DNA of 64,000 nt, from assembly GCA_003254925.1 (NCBI GenBank), contig QANZ01029883.1, positions 104,883-168,882 on the forward strand, written 5' to 3'. The notes under the pieces were generated by a model, which did not search any database, was not told where the DNA came from, and was given only the letters and a program-made list of their open reading frames with translations. Both the position numbers and the translations under genes were made by a program. Below are positions 12,661-24,090 of the stretch, piece by piece. The DNA comes from Chamaecrista fasciculata. Taxonomy: Eukaryota > Streptophyta > Magnoliopsida > Fabales > Fabaceae. Every line of letters begins with the position of its first letter. Positions within the stretch are counted from its first letter, which is position 1.

Positions 12661-14220
12661 TGCACTTTTTTTTATATTTTATATATCTTATTTGAAATTA
12701 AAATTTCCAAATAACTACATTTAACAAAAAAATTAACATAAATGATAATTTTTATAAAATTCAAAGTCATTACAAATTTAAAAACAAAACAAAGTGTTCT
12801 AGATACAAAACACACACTTTAATTAACATCCTACTTTAAGTATATGACAAAGTTAAGTTCCAAACACATCCACATAATAATAGTGTAAATAAAACTTTGA
12901 TCCTTAGCATCCTAATTTTCTCCTTGGCTCTGTTCTCCACTACTAAATGCTTCATCAGTATGAAGTTGGTCCTTCAAAAAGAAAATTTTAAATAAGTCAC
13001 AACTTTCCATGATAAAAAATATATGACAACTTAACTGATAAAATCATATATATATATATATCAACTTAACTGAAAAATCATATACATATGACAAATTAAT
13101 TATATCATGATAACATTAAATTCTAGAAAAAGCAAAAAGAATACAATGATACCAATAATAATGTACATTAATTTATAAAAAGTAAACAAAATTCAGTATA
13201 TAATACCACAGAGAAATGTAAATGGACTAATATATATATATATTGAGAGAGAATAATATATATTATCATCATCAATTCACACAGGCATCTAAAGCTTACG
13301 CATGATCATGCTTGACTTACATTAAATTAAAAGTCAATAAAGAACAGCCATGCATGATGCAAAATGTTCATGGCAACAAGATTGGGGAGAATATGATGCA
13401 AAGTCCAAATATGACCCCAAAGGCCAGTAAAGAACAGCCATCCATGATGCAAAATGTTCATAAAACTCACAAAAACAACAAACATGGTAATACTAATTCT
13501 ATATAGTAATCTCAGCAGCATCTCATTGAATGACCAATAAATATATATACACCATTCTGCAAGTACATGCCAAATCAGGTATATCATGACCCAAAAACAA
13601 AAAAAATGACATATGAAAACGCCTAATCCTCCAATAATGTTCATCAGCCTAGTCTTATCTTGATCCTTCTTCTATGCACCAACCAACTAGAATGAGCATA
13701 TATCAACTATCAAGTAAAATAATATGTATATAATATTGTCAACTAACTTCTCTTCATCATTGTCAGCTAGCTAGTATACAGAGTGAAATATATATATATA
13801 TATATATACACATTAGTCTATGGCAGCAAGTGAACAAGGAGTAGCAGAAGTATTAATTGGGAAGTTGTATGGGCATCAAAAGAGCATGGGGAAGCAGGGA
13901 GCTGCTCAAAATCAAAATCAAAATCTGTGTCAATACAAATTCTATCCAACATATACTTTAACAATATATATAACATCACACTATTCTTCATTCCTAAATT
14001 TACAACTATTAAATCAATTTAAGAATCACAGCCACAACCAATTCCAAAATATTAGTTTTGTGAAAATTTTAAGAATCACAGCCACAGCCACAGAAAATTT
14101 TAAGAATCTCATACATATCAAACCATTCATGATACAGTAAATTCATAAAAACAGAACACAAAACAGTAAACCCCAAGAATCCATACCTACAAATAAACTT
14201 TAACAATATATAACATCACA
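12661..14220. other. CACTA internal non-coding region
   Basis: AT-rich DNA between the left subterminal array and ORF1. It contains TA-rich microsatellites near 13050, 13230 and 13790-13812, and a local direct repeat with shared phrases AAAGAACAGCCAT and ATGATGCAAAATGTTCAT at about 13338-13370 and 13427-13460. No convincing gene. Confidence 0.55.
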
Positions 14221-16165
14221 CTAATCTTCATTCCTAAATTTAAAGGAGGATGAGATTACCTGTTTAAATGTTGCTAAAATCTCAGCTACTTTTTCATTGA
14301 CCATCTCTTGCACCGTTCTTTCTATCTCAATCTTTTGTTCTTTCAGCTTTTCTTCCACCGTTTCTTTCATCTTTACTTCCATCTTCTTTTCAATCTCCGA
14401 CACTCGGGCATCCACATCAATTTGGCTTAACCCTCTTTTTCTTGGAGGTTTAGCCCCAATTCCTTGTCCTCTAAGATATCCGGACTTCTCTCCAAGGACA
14501 CTAGTTAACATTTCACCCGAATTCATGCGATTTTCTATTGGTTCAAGCTCCTGTTGATCTACAAGTTCTTTCAGGCGAGCCTATAATAATAAAGTATTAT
14601 GTTAACAAAAAAATAAACTATGATTTCATTCATAAAAAAAATTATAAACTTGAAAAAGTAATACATGGAGTTCTTGTGATTTTGGATCCGACCACAGTGT
14701 CTCTCCTTCTTTATTCTTGCGGGTATGTTGCAATTCCCATACAACATCTGGTGTTGCATATTCCCCAGTGATAGGATCTCGCTGCAAGAAGAGGTTAGGA
14801 TCAACACCAATAAAGCAAAGCTGCAAAAATCTGATTGCAATTGCTTCCATATATAGATCACACAAATAATATTAAAATCCATGGGACTAAAGGGAAACTT
14901 CTGGATTTCTAAATTCTTCTGTCAAACATGTTGCTAATTCTGGATTTCAAAATATAAAATTCAAAAAACTATGCTAATCCTGAAGGTTCTATAGTTACTT
15001 AATTCTAGGCTGCTTTTCTAATGATAAAATTAATCTTACAATAAAAGAATAAATAAGTACATAAATTAATCAATCATAAATTAAATGCCTAAAATCTCAC
15101 TCTAGCTAAACTATATACATTAATTATGTAGAGTAGGAATTTTCACCGTAGATTCTTTAACTTCTGCAAATGATTGAGGCCCACATTTGTGGAGAGTCTC
15201 TTGTTTAGATCGATTAACTTGATTTGTCAAACTTCTGGTCTGTAACAAAGATAACTTTTGTTAATAAATATAATAATAATGTAATATATTTATTGTAATA
15301 ATTTTAAATTAGCATAATACCTTGAACTATGCAAAACCATAGCGATTAATTAACCATTTCCACTCTTCCATGTCCACACTCACTGGTTTATTAGCCAAGC
15401 GCTCCTCATCAGTTTCAAATTTCTTGTAAGTATCGTGTAGAGTCATCTTCCAAGTGTTAAATGATTTTTGCAAAGTATTGATGACATATTTTTGGAAATC
15501 TAACTCTCTTCTGCTCCCGCCTAGTTTGAATTTGTCCTATGACACATATATATATCCATTATAATTATTTTTGATATATTGATTGATTTCAAAATATAAT
15601 GTAAGAAGTTCATATACCTTAACTTTCAAATACATGGTTTCACCATGCTTAGCACATATATTTTTCCATCCTCCTTCAAAAACTTTGGCAGTAGTCCTCA
15701 ATACTAATCCACAATAGTTTGCAAAATCTCTAGCCTCTTTAGTAGCCCCACTATCAATATCCTCGGCCATTACCACAGTAAGGTTTTCTCCATTTTTTTG
15801 TCTTTTCCTCAACTGTTAGGCCTTTATAGCTTCCCCTAACCTTCTTAGTTGTGCTACAAGAAGCTGTAAAAGTGCAAAAATCATTAAAGAATTATATAAA
15901 ATAGTATAATCTTAAGTTATTTCATCATAGACATCAACACAAACCAGCACTACTAGGATCTGAACCAATTTGAGTAATGGGAGCATGTTATTGGCTCCCA
16001 CTAGATTGTGGTGGGGGTTGGGGCACATTTGTAACTTGTGTATGTTGTGGTGGGGGTTGTGGCGGATTGTAGTTTGATATGACTTCTTCCATGTTACTTC
16101 TTCTTCCACCAGGTCCTCCTCTTCCACCATATCCACTTCTTCCTCTTGCACCGGGTTTCATCTAC
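14221..16165 (-). pseudogene. CACTA ORF1 (TNP1-like, Transposase_24 type), multi-exon
   Basis: Minus-strand gene seen as separate blocks with introns between them. The first, near 16165-15960, starts MKPGARGRSGYGGRGG and is Gly/Arg/Gln-Pro-rich. Next is a block at about 15590-15812 containing AKVFEGGWKNICAKHG, then 15330-15540 (FKLGGSRRELDFQK...), 15150-15240, 14660-14865 (ITGEYATPDVVWELQHT) and 14221-14580, which holds PPRKRGLSQIDVDARVSEIE and a charged coiled coil. The order matches the plant Ptta/En/Spm family (Pfam Transposase_24). In this family the protein is thought to bind the subterminal motifs. An in-frame stop in the first block suggests decay. Exact splice sites were not all resolved. 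Confidence 0.75.
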
Positions 16166-16486
16166 AAGAAAGGAATTAGCAACAAGAAAAAATTTCATTA
16201 TCACTCTTCATAGAGCAACAAAAGAACCAAAGATAAAAGTACGAGCTGAAGAGGAAAATAATAACATAACTCAAATTGAAATGGAGAAACTCAACAATAA
16301 AGAGATCAAGAGAAAAATAAAGGAGAAACATAGCGATAAATAGAAGATTAAAATAGATGTAGTGAACAATACACGCGGAAGCTTTGTAATAACACTTTAG
16401 AACACAAAAAGAAAAACAAAAGCTAAGATTGTTCAAAAATTGAGCTTGAATCTAAGTGTATTGTCTTCAACAAACTTGGGTTGCAT

Positions 16487-19400
16487 TTAGTCTTCCATCA
16501 CATCCATGTCATTGTCTTCATTGTCAACTTCCGCTGGTCTATTGTCTTCATTGTCTTCATCATCACTAAGAATAATGCTTTGTGACTGAACACCATTCCT
16601 ATGTAAAGCCACATCAATGTTTACTTCATCATTATCGTTATGTAACACATTTCCTTCAACCTCTAATTGTTGATATGCTTCTAATTCTTCAAGGTCATCA
16701 TCACTTTCATCTTGGGCGGGCATATTAAAAAGATCTCGGGGATTTGTTTTAACAACAACAAGCCACCCTTCTTTAGACATATCATCCACATAAAACACTT
16801 GCTCTGCTTGCGATGCCAAAACAAACGGCTCAGTTGTGCTTAGTGAACTTCCAGCATTCACACTAATGATGTCATATTTATCAACTTTATATCATGTTCC
16901 TTCTTTACTAACATCCCACCAATGACACTTGAATAAATAAACTTTCTTGTTACCCACATAAGACAACTCATATATTTGTTCTATCACACCATAGTACACC
17001 TTTTTTGGATTTAATTCATCTCCCCTCACAAGTACTCCACTATTTTGTGTTCTTTTCCCAATCCCACGAGCTCTAGTATGAAATCTAAAGCCATTCACCA
17101 TAAATATAGGATATAAGAATGTCACTTTATCAGGACCAATTGCTAAGCTTCTGAGCTCTTCACTAGCTTTTCCTTGTGCATGTAATGCAAGAACCTATAT
17201 CCACAAATTAAGAACCTTTGTTAATGACTAATTTTAAACTATTTAGATAATGAACAAAACCATACTTTGTGTCCTTACACGTGCTCGGAACCATTCTACA
17301 AAACTATCCACCATTGAAGTTTGAGTCTCAATTTCCATCCTATGCTCACTACACTCAAAATAATCTATAGTTAGAATAATCCAAATATCTCTATATGTGA
17401 AATTCAAATTAATTTGTTTGAACTTACTCTATGAATGGCCAAACCTCTTCACAATTTTGTAGAACATACATACAAGCTTTATTGTAGTCTTCATGAGATA
17501 AGATTAAAGGGTTAGGATGCCCTTTTGGTTGCCCATTATTTTTGAAAATAGATATCTCACAATTTGTCAGATTCTCATCATCATTCCTTGGGGGTTGATT
17601 AAACTTGGTTGAAATATTCTTCAAGTATCGTGAACAAAATGTAAGGCATTCTTCCGCTAAATAACTTTCTGCAATTGAACCTTCTAGACGAGCCTTGTTA
17701 CGCACATATGACTTGAGAGTCCGCAAATACCTATGCAAGAGTTTCGATGAATAAGATACTTACCATATTAGAATGGTGTTAACTTTAAGAATATACCAAA
17801 ATTAGTTACCTTTCAACAGGGTACATCCACCGGTAATGCACAGGTCCACCAATCTTTGCCTCTCTTGCCAAGTGAATTGGCAAATGGACCATGACATCAA
17901 AGAAAGCTGGTGGAAAAATTGTTTCCATTTTGCATAATGTAATGCAGATTTGAGCATCAAGATTATCAAGATCTTCATCTGTCAAACACTTGGAACATAT
18001 ATTCTTGAAAAATTTTCCAATCTCTATTATGGGCTCACATGCTTCGATAGGTAACAAACCACGTATTGCGAGATGAAATATGTCTTGCAACAATACATGG
18101 TGATCATGACACTTCAAGTTAGTAATTTTCTTATCGCTAGTTACACACCTCGCTATATTTGAGGGAAACGAATCAAAAACCTTCAAATTTTTCATGAAGC
18201 TAAAAACTTTCAACTTTTCTGATGAAGACAATGCATAACATGCAACAGGCAACTCGACGTGCTTTTATTTTTCAATAGGTTGCAATTGTTGCCTAATACC
18301 TAAATCAACTAAATCATAACGACTTTTCAATGTGTCTTTCGTCTTCCTCGTGAGATTCATTACAGTTGAAATGATGTTTTCAGAAACATTTCTTTCTATG
18401 TGCATGACATCAAGATTATGCCGTAACATAAGAGTCTTCCAATATGGAAGTTGGAAAAAAATGCTCTTCTTTCTCCAATTGTAAGCATTGTTTATATGGT
18501 CACGCTTTCTCTTCACACCTTTACCAAAACTCACATTCCCTAATCTTTCTAGTTGCCTAAGTGCTTCGTCACCACTTAATGGAATAGGAGCAACTCCATT
18601 TTCAACGGTACCATCAAATGTCATTGCATTATCACGCCATGGATGATTAGGTCGTAAAAACCGACGGTGACCATATAACACAACTTGCTCCTCAGCGAGA
18701 TGCAGTGTGTGTCTTTATGACAACAAGGGCATGCAAGTTTTCCCTTGGTTGACCAGCCCGAAAGATTCGCATAAGCAGGGAAGTCATTGATCGTCCACAA
18801 AACTGTTGCATGCATAATGAAATTAGAATGTGAGTGTGCATCATAGGTTTCTACCCCTTCCTCCCATAATTCCTTCAACTCTTCAATTAATGGTTGAAGA
18901 TAGACATCTATGTCATCACCTGGAGACTTGGGGCCAGGAATAAGAAGTGTCATCATGAAATAGGGTTGCTTCATGCAATCCCATGACGGCAAATTATACG
19001 GTACCAACACAACAGGCCAAATACTATGATTAGTGCTCATCTGGCCAATGGTTGAAAACCATCACTTGCTAGACCCAATCGAACATTTCTAAGGTCAGCA
19101 GAAAAAGTGGGATGCTGCTCATCAAAGGTTTTCCATGCCAGTGAGTCAGATGGATTTCTTAGTACTCCATCATGAATACATTCCTCTTTGTGCCACCTCA
19201 TCTTTTGGGCTGTGTGTCGTGCAATGTACAACCTTTGTAACCTTGATTTTAATGGAAAATGTCGCAGCACTTTGTGAGGGACATTCTTCCCATTGGGTCG
19301 AATGATCTTCCATCTTGACTCATTGCACTTTGGACATGAATCCAAGTCAGCATATTGTTGCCAATATAAAATGCAATCATTCTTGCATGCATATATTTTG

Positions 19401-20040
19401 TTATAATCCAAATCCAACTCTCGAGTTGTCTTCTTGGCTTCATAGTAAGAATTTGGAATCAATGCTCCTTCAAGAAAAACATCTTTGAATAATTTTAATA
19501 ATGCATCCACAGACTTGTCACTCCAATGATAGTAGCACTTCAAGTGAAGTAGTCTGACGATGAAAGACAACTTTGACATTTTGTTACATCCAGGATAAAG
19601 TTCTGTGTCAGCATCTTGCAATAATTTGTAGAAATTTCTTGCATGCAAATTTGGCTCTTGATGTTGTGAAGAACTATTTGTTTCGTTCACATTTGCAAAT
19701 CCATATGCATCATGTATCATCTCAATGATGTCATCCTCGTCATCATCATCTGCACCACCAAGCTCATCATCGGCTACATGAGGAGGAGATTCAGGTCTTA
19801 CATATGCTTCTCAATGTAAGTCCCAAACTCGATAACTATACACAAAACACTTCTTCAATAAGTGTTCTCGTACTTCAATTCTCAACTTGAACTCTGTGTT
19901 CATGCATCCTCTACAAGGACACCTAATTATAGTATTCACTCCTTGTTGATTGAATGCCCAATCAATAAAAGAATCTATTCCTCTTATATAAGTTGGGTCA
20001 GCTGATCTACTCTTAATTTGTATCCAGCTTTTGTCCCTTA
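16487..20040 (-). pseudogene. CACTA tnp2-type transposase, interrupted
   Basis: Minus strand. Domains in order: a transposase-associated zinc domain (about 19815-20040, DSFIDWAFN...IIRCPCRGCMN, then REHLLKK); the Tnp2 catalytic region (18265-19720), with landmarks CPKCNESRWK, PGPKSPGDDIDVYLQPLIEE and LRHNLDVMHIERNV; a DUF4218-type domain (17806-18252, MVHLPIHLAREAKIGGPVHYRW); a linker (17424-17738); a DUF4216-type domain (16892-17125, KKVYYGVIEQIYEL...LFKCHWWDV); and an acidic tail (16487-16861). A stop replaces the Gly of the usual HGE after the zinc domain, and frame changes occur near 19038 and 18650. The protein is therefore not made whole from this copy. It would have excised and moved the element. 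Confidence 0.88.
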
Positions 20041-22459
20041 TTATTCCTACACTTTATTTAAAACAAATACATGGATGGATTAAGATAGAAAAATGAAAAA
20101 AGAAAATATTTTGGCCTTAAACTTGGGAACTCAATTGTGCAAAAAAAAAACATATAAATAAGAAAAATTACAACATGAAATCAAGTCAAATTATATACCT
20201 TGCAATTGTGTTAATGTTTAGTTTGTAGTTGAGAAGAGATGAGCCTCTATATAACTTGCAAAAATGTATATTACATCAGGGACTAAAATGAAAACGGTAC
20301 AAGGACCAAATCAGAAAGAGAAACAAGGACCAAAATGCAAACAGAAATTTGTAGCAGGGACTAAAACAGAAACTTGCAGCAGGGACTGAGCATGGCAGCT
20401 GTAGAAAAGTGACTTCTTCACCTATTAGCTTAAAAGTGAGAAAGTTTAGATTTTTGTTCTAATAAAAACGTAAGCGGTTTGTATTATTCACATGGGAAAG
20501 AAAGGATTGGATTGCCAATATACAAAACAGAAAAGAAAAAGAGATGAATTCCAAAGAAGACAGAGTTGGAAGAATATATCAAAGAGACAAGAAACAATAA
20601 TAATAAATAAGAATGTGAACTATAAATAAATTTCTAGCTTCTGATAAAAGAAGATAAATAATTACACAAAAATAGTTAATTTCTTGCTAAAAGAAGGGAA
20701 AGAAGTTATTTTGATGAAACACAAGGGAATATATTTTTACATTTACAGTTGCAGGTAATAAAGAAATAAATAAAGAATTTTAAAATCCACTCAATTAAAA
20801 GTCTATAGAGTATAGACACATGGCTGATTTTTATTTCTTTTTATCCCTCTCTAATCCACCAACTGCAACTTTTTCTCTAAATATAAGAATCTCTTCTCCA
20901 AGCAGTGAAGCATTTGCAGTTTGCAAAATAATTGTTTGCTACGACCGATCATTTGGAGGTTTTAACTATGGTCAATGACACAAATGAAGATTAAAATTGT
21001 TAAACTATGCCCTAAAATTTGAACTGAATCAGTTAATATTTCCTAATTAAACCAATTCCACGAGAATCTTATTCTAATAAAAAACTCATACTCTCAAAAT
21101 ACATTTCTAGGAATACACAATGCAAAAATCAGAGAATCCTATATAACAATCAATGATGTGCTTTCTCTTTAATTTATCTAGCTCTCTCATCTCCAATTAC
21201 AAGCTTAAATGCTAAACCAGTAGCTTGTTCCAGCCTATAACTATAAGGGAGGACGTGAAGTACAAAAAGCTATAAACAAAACTGAGTCAAATAAAATTCA
21301 AGAGGCAGAAGGAGCAGCGTGATGCCCTTTGGGCCTAATGGGCTTAGAAACAAAGAATGTGGGGTTGCAATGGATACACTCAAGAGAAGTGTGCCATTTC
21401 CCACGATTAATCTTGCTTGGCGGTGACTTCACTCACTGGCTTTTGTTGCTAAAGGCTCATCACAGCTTCTGGAAACTCCTCTCAACTTTTCTAAATGGAA
21501 ACATTACACATCTGTGCATGAACTCAGGAACTTGCTACTTGTTGGTGATGAATTAATTTATATGCTATGTTCTCCATGGACAAGGGATAAAAAATTACTT
21601 GGTATCATCTTTTCTTTCTGAAATATTTGTTAGATTATAAATTGTCTTCTACGAAAAAAATTAACCTATACTCGATTAAATATCAAGAATATTGATACAA
21701 AATAAACAGAATCCCAGAGGCAGCAGTGTGGATCTAGCAGAAAAATAATTCTTTATTTATTTCACTTCTTCACCTATTAGCTTAAAAAGCACACAATTCC
21801 AGCAACAAGACAAATCGCAGTCCCCACCTAATAGTAACAAGGCTAAATTTTTATTCACTCAAGACTTCAAATCAAAATTGGCAAGCACCGATTCAGATTC
21901 CAAAATGCTTATACTAAATCAAGAACAAAGAACAGAGAACAGAAAACATAATACTTATACTAAATCAAGAAGAGAGAACAGAGAAAATAAGCAAATGATA
22001 ACAAATGCACCAATTCAGATTCTAAAACGGAAATAACCCTAATTTTTTGGAGTGAATTTCTCATAATTTTCAGGCGTTTAAACCCTACCATACAGTTGGA
22101 GAATGGCTAGAAAGGAAGTAAACTGTACAAGCAGGAAGAAGAAGACGAACAATAGCGAAAATAGCCTGAGGAAACTTACTGGAAACTGAACTCTCGCCTC
22201 GTTGTTCGTTGACTTCTCGCCTCGCTTCGTACAAGCACTGAACGACATTTCTTGGCAGCGGCAACTGGGATGGCTGACAACGAGAAGTGAGAATGGCGAG
22301 AACTGATGAACTAAATAGCAATTTTGAAGAGAGAACGGCGAAAACTAAGAAGTGAGAATGGCGTCGATCGAGAAGAGAGAACGCGGGTAGATGAAAGGGG
22401 CAAATAGGTTAAACTTTTTAATTTTTTAAAAATAAATAAATAATTAATAAATGGATATA
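20041..22459. other. CACTA 5' internal region
   Basis: Mostly AT-rich DNA upstream of the transposase, likely holding its promoter and leader. A stretch of GGGACTAAAA / GGACCAAA phrases at 20277-20390 resembles MITE ends. A block at 21300-21560 and a GC-richer block at 22085-22400 stand out in composition, but no protein is recognised. Confidence 0.45.
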
Positions 22460-23056
22460 ATTACAATTTTGCCACTAGAAAGTTTTCAATGGCAAAATAG
22501 ATTTGCCTATTTTGCCATTGAAAGGATTTCAATGGCCAATTACTATTTTTGCCACCTATACTTTTGGCACCAAAAATTTTTAATTCCCCGCCCAAATTGT
22601 TGATATATATAATAACAATTAAAAAGTTAATTAGTGGCAAAATTAATATGGCCACCAATAACTCTTTTCGGTGGCAAAAAATAATTTTGCCATCAAATAA
22701 CTATTTTCAGTGGCAAATTTCAATAATTTGCCACCTAAATGCTTTAGTGGCAAAATTAATATGGCCACCAATAACTCCTTTCGGTGGCGAAAACTATATT
22801 TGCCATCAAATATCTATTTTCACTGGCAAATTTCATTAATTTGCCACCTAAAAGGCTTCAGTGGCAAGTTAAATTTTGTCGCTGATAACCTTTCAGTGGC
22901 AAATTATAGAACTTTGCCACTAAAAATATGCAAAAATTTTATTATTGGTATGTTCAGTGGCGAAGTCTAAAATTCGCCACTGAAAGGAAACTTTCTGTGG
23001 CTAATTTTTATTTTGCCACCGAAAGTTCGCCACCAAAGCTCTAGTTTCTTGTAGTG
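22460..23056. repeat. Right terminal and subterminal repeats of CACTA
   Basis: A dense array of TTTGCCACC / GGTGGCAAA motifs in both orientations, ending in TTTCTTGTAGTG. Several units of about 110 bp are near-tandem, for example around 22632-22720 and 22742-22830. Confidence 0.85.
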
Positions 23057-23512
23057 GCTTGGAGTCGTAGGCAAACAAGAACAAATAGTACTCTGAAAGT
23101 GAGTTTGGTCAAAACTTCAATATTAACTTTCGGAGTATTATTTGATCTCGTTTGTCAATGGTTCCTACTAGACAAAGAAAGAACTCATGAAGAGTAACTT
23201 GTAGCTTCCATTTCGTTGCATTCGGACTTGAAAAAGATAATTATATGACCAAATTTATGAAACAAGCAACCCATTTGCATATCTGATTTCATGCTTGCTT
23301 TGACCTTGTTTTTCGAAGACTTCAATTGTGTAAAGAAAAAACTCATCAAATTGAACATGTAACTCTAATTTAATTGCATTCGGGTTTAAAACGAGAGATA
23401 TTGACCATGTTTAATAGTTTTGGACCAAGGATTAATGTTTTTGAAAATATTAAGGACTAAAACAGAACAAAAGAATATTAGGGACCAAAACAAAACTTAG
23501 TTTACATGTTAG

Positions 23513-24090
23513 GTTATACGAGGCATTGCACTTCCTTCTCGCCGCTTCTCTCTATGTTTCTCTTTCACTCTTCCAAACTCTTGTGGTCTGGTGATGGTAA
23601 GCGAAGGTTCTTCTGCCACTAAATTCAGTTTTTTTTAATCCGAAAACACAACATTTTCTTTTAATAAACCCAAAACACAACATTTTCTTTTAATCCGATC
23701 TTCTGTACTTATTTTAAATTTCGGATATCGTTTGCAGTTAACAGTTATTATGCTGGAATGATGTATACTTGTTCATAAATCAATTAGAGAAAAATCAGAA
23801 GCCTTACGATTGAATTGTTGTCGTAAGTGCTTTTGTACTTTGTCATTTTGTCATACACGGTGAACTGTGATGTGTTTTTAGGAGTGAAGGAAAGTTGAAG
23901 ATTTGCTTGATTGTGATTTCTTTGATTAAAGATTTTAGGTGAGCACCACCATCCCTTTGTTCTCTACATATCTCTTTTTTTTCCTGTAACTGCGAATCTT
24001 TTCTCTTTCTACTCTACCTGGTTTTTTTTTCTTTTTATGTCATGATCTTTTTGACATTTTTAGTTTTAGGTCCTCTTCATTCGATGTCAT
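23513..24090 (+). repeat. Fragment C of the duplicated composite
   Basis: Matches 37510-38090 in copy A and 45660-46190 in copy B: CTTCCTTCTCGCCGCTTCTC, then GGTGATGGTAAGC, TTTCGGATATC and GATTTTAGGTGAG. The inverted-repeat arm ends directly at its left edge, so the rest of this copy has been lost. The GT-AG-like phrases look like a captured leader with introns, but no protein is evident. Confidence 0.65.

Larger units (their letters stand above)
12201..23056 (-). mobile_element. CACTA (En/Spm) DNA transposon, 10.9 kb
   Basis: The left terminus is CACTACAAAAAAC at 12201. The right terminus is the inverted form of CACTACAAGAAAC, ending at 23056. Subterminal regions at 12215-12660 and 22460-23050 hold many copies of a TTCGCCACC / GGTGGCGAA motif in both orientations, the binding-site arrays expected of CACTA elements. 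Both element genes are on the minus strand: a tnp2-type transposase (16487-20040) and an ORF1/TNP1-type protein (14221-16165). The 3-bp flanks (TAT and GCT) do not match, so the target duplication has been lost or one flank rearranged. The transposase frame is interrupted, so the element is probably no longer autonomous. Confidence 0.92.
9931..23512. repeat. Long inverted repeat that encloses the CACTA element
   Basis: The left arm, 9931-10176 plus 12086-12200 (split by a solo LTR), matches the inverted right arm at about 23163-23512. Shared landmarks are CCCTAATAT at the outer edge, TTAGAG(C/T)TAC, AACAAGGTCAAA, TTGTTTCAT(A/G)AATTTGGT and, at the inner edge, TTCTTTCT(C/T). The right arm carries about 105 bp more before the CACTA terminus, so CACTA entered the loop off-centre. 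This looks like a foldback element or large MITE. Its outer ends carry the GGGACCAAAA-type phrase common in plant MITEs. Confidence 0.6.

Noticed and set aside
13327-13644. 105-codon minus-strand frame rich in aromatic and hydrophobic residues
   Set aside because: It lies over a local repeat inside the CACTA non-coding region and resembles no protein.
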